Shown here: in pieces, positions 4,400-7,540 of the stretch
Numbering within the stretch: position 1 is the first letter of the stretch
Layout of the letters: the number at the start of each line of letters is the position of its first letter
Assembly: GCA_900551145.1 (NCBI GenBank)
Contig: URUQ01000062.1
Coordinates: 1-7,540 of the forward strand
Reading direction: 5' to 3'
Origin: an uncultured Eubacteriales bacterium
GTDB taxonomy: Bacteria; Bacillota; Clostridia; Christensenellales; CAG-917
Length of the DNA stretch: 7,540 bases
Notes under the pieces: generated by a model
Database searches by the model: none
Told to the model about the DNA's origin: nothing
The model's input: the letters and a program-made list of their open reading frames with translations, nothing else
Translations under genes and position numbers: made by a program

Positions 4400-5989
4400 T
4401 TATGCTTTTTTCAAGTTTTCAAAGGTCTTGATGTTGACTATGCCGTAAGCGTTGTCAACGAGATAGCCTTGCCATTTGCTCGACGCGCCTTGCACCGTTC
4501 CGTCGTAAAAGAGCGCAACGCACGGCACGTTTTGAACCATAAAGTCTTGGTATCTTCCAACCGCGTCTTGAAGTTGCTCGGTCGTCTTTGCACCTTGCAT
4601 ATCTTTGAGAATTTTGCCGTATTCTGTAAGCTGACCGTCCACTTCGACTTGCAGTTGTCCGTGAGATACGGGGTTAGCCACAGCGAGCATACTCGTAACC
4701 GTTGCAAGCGTATATCTCGACGCATAGCCAGCCTCGAAGTCATAGCCCTTTTCCGTGATAGTGGCAAGACTTGCCATATGATTGCCGTCTTGATAGTACT
4801 TTTGCCAGTCGCTACCCTTTTCTATGAGCACGACGTTTACAATCCCCGTACGCTCGATTTGCGTTTTCAAAATTGGGGCGTATTGAGAGTCGTTGCCCTT
4901 GTCGGTGCGCACGAGAAGTTCAAAGCGAAACTTGTTATTCTCGCTATATCCCGCGCTTTGAAGAAGGGACTTCGCCTCTTCCAAATCTTCGCTCCAAACC
5001 GCGCTTTCTTTATATCCGAAAATGCCGTCTCCGACAAATCCTTCTCTCGACGCACTTGCTCCGTCACTTCCGAAAAGCGTGCGAATTTTGTCGTAATCTA
5101 TGGATTTTGCAATGGCTCTTTTCACCCTTGCGTCGGTCATTTTTGCGTTGTTGAAAAACAGCACTTTGGGGATAGACTTGCTTGCATAAGACACGAGCGT
5201 TACGTTGTCGCAAGATTTGAGAGCGGAAACGGCGTCCACGTCAAGTCCTTTGCCGTAGTTGTAAACTGCGTCGATTTCACCCTTTTTGAGCGCAAGCGTC
5301 ATAACGTCCGCCGAGCCGTAGTGCTTGAAAATCACTTTATCAACCGTCAAATTTTCCGCGTTTGGATAATCGGCGTTTTTGACGAAAGTAATCGTACCCG
5401 CATTTTTGTCTCTGCTTTGATATTTATAAGGACCGAGTCCCACTACGGATTGCTCGTCGGTGAGAGTGTCCTTTGTGGCGGTCTCGAAAATATGCTTTGG
5501 TTTTATCGTTTCTTTCGTGAGTTTTGTAAGGAATTGCGTCTCAGAAATCGCAAGCGTATATACGAGAGAGCCGTTTTGCTTGGCACAATCGGCATAATCT
5601 TCACTGCCGATTACGTCCGCAAGCGAAAACTCCACGTCGTCCGCAGAAAAAGCAACTCCGTCGTGCCATTTGAGTGCTTTGGGCGTGAGCGTAAATGTTT
5701 TTCCGTCATCGGAAACCGAATAATCGCACGCATTGCCTACAAAACTTCCGTCAATTTGCGAAACTACGGTCAATTGAGACACCGTAGACGCGATTTTGTC
5801 GAAATTGTAGCCTGCACCGCCACCGAGAGTGTCGAGACGGTTGAGCGAGTCAACCTCCATAGCCGTGCCGACGATAAACGTGTTTTCACTGCTATTATCG
5901 TTTCCGTTGCACGCAACGAGACATAAAGACAGTACAAAAATCACTGTGAAAATCATCAAAAACCCGATTGTTTTTTTGCTTTTTTTCAT
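4400..5989 (-). CDS. Extracellular solute-binding lipoprotein, family 5 (peptide/nickel class)
   Basis: The ligand receptor of the importer (529 residues), anchored outside the membrane. The signal is MKKSKK, a hydrophobic core (8-23) and a perfect lipobox LVAC with Cys27 as the lipidated residue, followed by an N/D/S linker. The SBP_bac_5 fold is supported by LKWHDGVAFSADDVEFSL (106-123, the family's HDGxxxxAxDV motif), GLGPYKY (184-190), DARVKRAIAKSIDYDKI (286-302) and DLEEAKSLLQSAGY (335-348). Length matches DppA, OppA and NikA proteins. Residues that would fix the substrate are not identifiable by eye, so di/oligopeptide, nickel-chelate and other ligands all stay open. It starts 53 bases after the second ATPase gene. 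AAGAGG lies 13 bases before ATG 5989, a long spacing. An intergenic hairpin follows the stop. A 523-codon antisense frame overlaps it but is only a shadow. Confidence 0.95.
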   Translation of the reverse strand: MKKSKKTIGFLMIFTVIFVLSLCLVACNGNDNSSENTFIVGTAMEVDSLNRLDTLGGGAGYNFDKIASTVSQLTVVSQIDGSFVGNACDYSVSDDGKTFTLTPKALKWHDGVAFSADDVEFSLADVIGSEDYADCAKQNGSLVYTLAISETQFLTKLTKETIKPKHIFETATKDTLTDEQSVVGLGPYKYQSRDKNAGTITFVKNADYPNAENLTVDKVIFKHYGSADVMTLALKKGEIDAVYNYGKGLDVDAVSALKSCDNVTLVSYASKSIPKVLFFNNAKMTDARVKRAIAKSIDYDKIRTLFGSDGASASREGFVGDGIFGYKESAVWSEDLEEAKSLLQSAGYSENNKFRFELLVRTDKGNDSQYAPILKTQIERTGIVNVVLIEKGSDWQKYYQDGNHMASLATITEKGYDFEAGYASRYTLATVTSMLAVANPVSHGQLQVEVDGQLTEYGKILKDMQGAKTTEQLQDAVGRYQDFMVQNVPCVALFYDGTVQGASSKWQGYLVDNAYGIVNIKTFENLKKA

Positions 5990-6042
5990 TATTTTGCATC
6001 TACCTCTTATATTATTCGTTTATATTTTCAATTGCGTTTCGG

Positions 6043-6738
6043 TTATTGCAAGACATTGATTTTGCCGTTTTTGAGATTGTACGTCATATCGCAAAATCGT
6101 TTTGCAACGTCGATATCGTGCGTTATAAACAACACGGATATGCCATTGTTTTGAACTATCGTTTTGTAAAGTTGCAAGATTTTTTCTTGCGTTTGCTCGT
6201 CGAGCATCGAAGTCGACTCATCGCTTATCAATAGTTTTGGACGAGTTGCAAGTGCCCGCGCGATTACTGCTCTTTGCGCTTGCCCTCCGCTGAGGTGCAC
6301 GGGAAGTCTGCTTGCAAGCGTTCGTTCCAACCCTACTACGTCAAACAACTCGTACGTTTTTTGCGTTGCGTCCTTACCGCGCTTTGCGTTTTTGAACGCT
6401 ACGAGAGCCTCTTTCACCGCACCACCTATTCGTTGAGTGGGATCGAGTGCAAGCGTGGGTTTTTGCGGAATAAGTTGAACCGCACAGCCCGTTTTTCTGT
6501 CGTATTTGCACTTATCGCTCCAAAGCGACACGCCGTCAACGTACACTTTGCCTCTGCTCGGCGGACAAATACCGCAAAGTATATTGGCAAGCGTGCTCTT
6601 GCCCTCTCCGCTTGCACCGACAAGTCCGATTATTTTGCCGTCCTCGATATCCAAGCTCACTTTGTCAAGAGGCGTTATAGAAGTTGAGTTTTTGCCTTTT
6701 TGCGCAAAAGTCTTGCTTATGCCGTGCAATTCGATCAT
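6043..6738 (-). CDS. ABC transporter ATP-binding protein, DppF/NikE type, short form
   Basis: One of the two ATPases that drive the importer from the cytoplasmic face (231 residues). All parts of a working ATPase are present: Walker A GASGEGKS (41-48), Q-loop Q92, signature LSGGQAQR (149-156), Walker B LLISDES (169-175) with catalytic Glu174, D-loop SMLD and switch His207. Ser replaces the usual Pro after the DE pair, a variant seen in this family. It ends soon after the nucleotide-binding domain, lacking the C-terminal oligopeptide-transporter extension of about 80-100 residues found in typical OppF/DppF (usually over 300 residues); this is closer to NikE in size. ATG 6738 overlaps the previous stop as ATGA and has AGGAGG 8 bases upstream, so the two ATPases are likely translationally coupled. 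Confidence 0.95.
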   Translation of the reverse strand: MIELHGISKTFAQKGKNSTSITPLDKVSLDIEDGKIIGLVGASGEGKSTLANILCGICPPSRGKVYVDGVSLWSDKCKYDRKTGCAVQLIPQKPTLALDPTQRIGGAVKEALVAFKNAKRGKDATQKTYELFDVVGLERTLASRLPVHLSGGQAQRAVIARALATRPKLLISDESTSMLDEQTQEKILQLYKTIVQNNGISVLFITHDIDVAKRFCDMTYNLKNGKINVLQ

Positions 6739-7445
6739 ATCTCTTCCTCCTCTCGGGCATCGTCACCGATATCGACCATAACACCGTTTTGCACGTTTAT
6801 AACATCGTCGCAAAGGTCCGCAACCGCCTTGTCGTGCGTGATTGCGACTATTGCGGAATTTGCAAAGTTTTGGTGCAAACAATCAATGAAAATTTGTTTA
6901 TTGTTATCATCGAGACCGCGAGTAGGCTCGTCGAGAATAACGGCTTTAGGGTTGGCGCAAAGTGCGATTGCCATCATCACGCGTTGAGCCTCACCACCGC
7001 TTATTTCAAAGGAATATTTGTCAAGAATACCTTCGTCAAGGCACACTTTTGCGAGATTGTAAACAGCATACGCGCGCTTTTGGTCTCTATTCATTTTTGG
7101 CAGACTTATATCGAACGCCTCGTAAATTTGCGTTTTGACTTTTAGAGACGGGTTGAGAGATTCCGCTCCGCCTTGCGGAATATAAACGAGGTCTTTGCCA
7201 AGACTTGCTTTGAGAACTTTTTTGTCCGTCAAATCCTTGCCGTCAAGAGTAATCGAACCGCTTGCAAAACAATTTTCTGCAAGCGTGCCCGTGATTGCAC
7301 TCGCTATCATAGATTTTCCCGCACCCGACTTTCCCACGATTGCAAGAGAGCGTCCGCAAGGCACGCAAAAAGAGACGTCTTTAACTATGACGTCCTCACC
7401 GCGCGCAAACTGCGCGTATACGCATAAATTCTTGACTTCGAGCAT
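6735..7445 (-). CDS. ABC transporter ATP-binding protein, DppD/NikD type, short form, first gene of the operon
   Basis: The partner ATPase (236 residues). Motifs: Walker A GKSGAGKS (38-45), Q-loop Q91 in IPQGGAESLNPS (the SLNP stretch is typical of DppD/OppD), signature ISGGEAQR (148-155), Walker B AVILDEP (168-174) with Glu173, D-loop TRGLDD and switch His204. The C-terminus is very acidic (DDAREEEEI). Like its neighbour it lacks the C-terminal extension and the cysteine motif of full-length DppD/OppD. ATG 7445 is supported by GAGAGG about 8 bases upstream and by a consensus -10 box at 7473-7478, which makes this the first gene of the transcript. Having ATPases before the binding protein and permeases is the reverse of the common order. 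Confidence 0.95.
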   Translation of the reverse strand: MLEVKNLCVYAQFARGEDVIVKDVSFCVPCGRSLAIVGKSGAGKSMIASAITGTLAENCFASGSITLDGKDLTDKKVLKASLGKDLVYIPQGGAESLNPSLKVKTQIYEAFDISLPKMNRDQKRAYAVYNLAKVCLDEGILDKYSFEISGGEAQRVMMAIALCANPKAVILDEPTRGLDDNNKQIFIDCLHQNFANSAIVAITHDKAVADLCDDVINVQNGVMVDIGDDAREEEEI

Positions 7446-7472
7446 ACTAAAACCTCTCGTTTTTCAATAAAA

Positions 7473-7478
7473 ATTATA
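7473..7478 (-). promoter_or_regulatory. -10 box of the transporter operon
   Basis: A perfect TATAAT lies 28 bases before the first start codon, placing transcription start near 7466 with a leader of about 20 bases. The matching -35 would fall around 7496-7501, which is adapter rather than genomic sequence, so the promoter can be only half seen. Confidence 0.6.
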
Positions 7479-7493
7479 CCGCAATTTATACAC

Positions 7494-7540
7494 CTGTCTC
7501 TTATACACATCTCCGAGCCCACGAGACGGACTCCTATCTC
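7494..7540. other. Untrimmed Illumina Nextera adapter (artefact)
   Basis: 7494-7512 is exactly CTGTCTCTTATACACATCT, the Tn5 mosaic end. It is followed by CCGAGCCCACGAGAC (7513-7527), the Nextera read-2 tail, then GGACTCCT (7528-7535), which matches the Nextera i7 index known as N705, and ATCTC (7536-7540), the start of the flow-cell primer. This is library-construction sequence, not genome. Genomic DNA ends at 7493. Confidence 0.98.

Noticed and set aside
4355..5926. A 523-codon plus-strand open frame
   Set aside because: It is antisense to the solute-binding protein gene, which has a lipobox and several family motifs. The antisense product is a low-complexity Arg/Val/Phe-rich sequence with no plausible domain.
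5990..6042. A separate promoter for the binding-protein gene
   Set aside because: TTGAAA and TATAAG occur, but only 14 bases apart, too close for a sigma-A promoter.

Overview
The window is a fragment of a chromosome from an anaerobic Bacillota-type bacterium, most likely an uncultured member of the Clostridia. The evidence is strong AGGAGG-type ribosome binding sites, sigma-A style promoters, lipoprotein signal peptides ending in LVAC or FTAC, and a one-piece tmRNA with an AKNNQKSSNMEFALAA tag. The sequence looks like a metagenome or draft-assembly contig: its last 47 bases (7494-7540) are an untrimmed Illumina Nextera adapter, so genuine DNA ends at 7493.

Layout. Every convincing gene is on the minus strand, so transcription runs from right to left. 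A perfect -10 box (7473-7478) lies just inside the adapter junction. It is followed by a six-gene operon: two short ABC ATPases (7445-6735 and 6738-6043), a lipid-anchored family 5 solute-binding protein (5989-4400), two DppB/DppC-type permeases (4303-3329 and 3332-2463) and a TPR-repeat protein (2420-1605). Together the first five form a complete peptide/nickel-type importer. The substrate cannot be told from sequence alone; the short ATPases resemble NikD/NikE in size more than DppD/DppF. A long hairpin (4330-4380) separates the binding-protein gene from the permease genes and may set their relative expression.

Immediately after the TPR gene comes ssrA (tmRNA, 1532-1169) with its own promoter, an encoded CCA and a strong terminator. 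Downstream of ssrA, 700-1165 holds no believable gene but is unusually structured. It contains three related terminator-like hairpins (one a 44/49 direct repeat of the ssrA terminator), a perfect 28-base inverted copy of the 3' end of tmRNA (953-980) squeezed between two other hairpins, a degenerate second inverted copy that lengthens the ssrA terminator into a 73-base palindrome, and a 16-bp perfect hairpin. This could be scar tissue from integration at the ssrA 3' end, a family of mobile repeats, or a small RNA that mimics or pairs with tmRNA.

The left edge (634-1) carries the start of an AT-rich gene for a lipoprotein of unknown family, with a near-perfect promoter of its own. Its base composition differs from the operon, consistent with accessory cargo beside ssrA. 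No defence system, CRISPR array, integrase or transposase gene is visible in the window.
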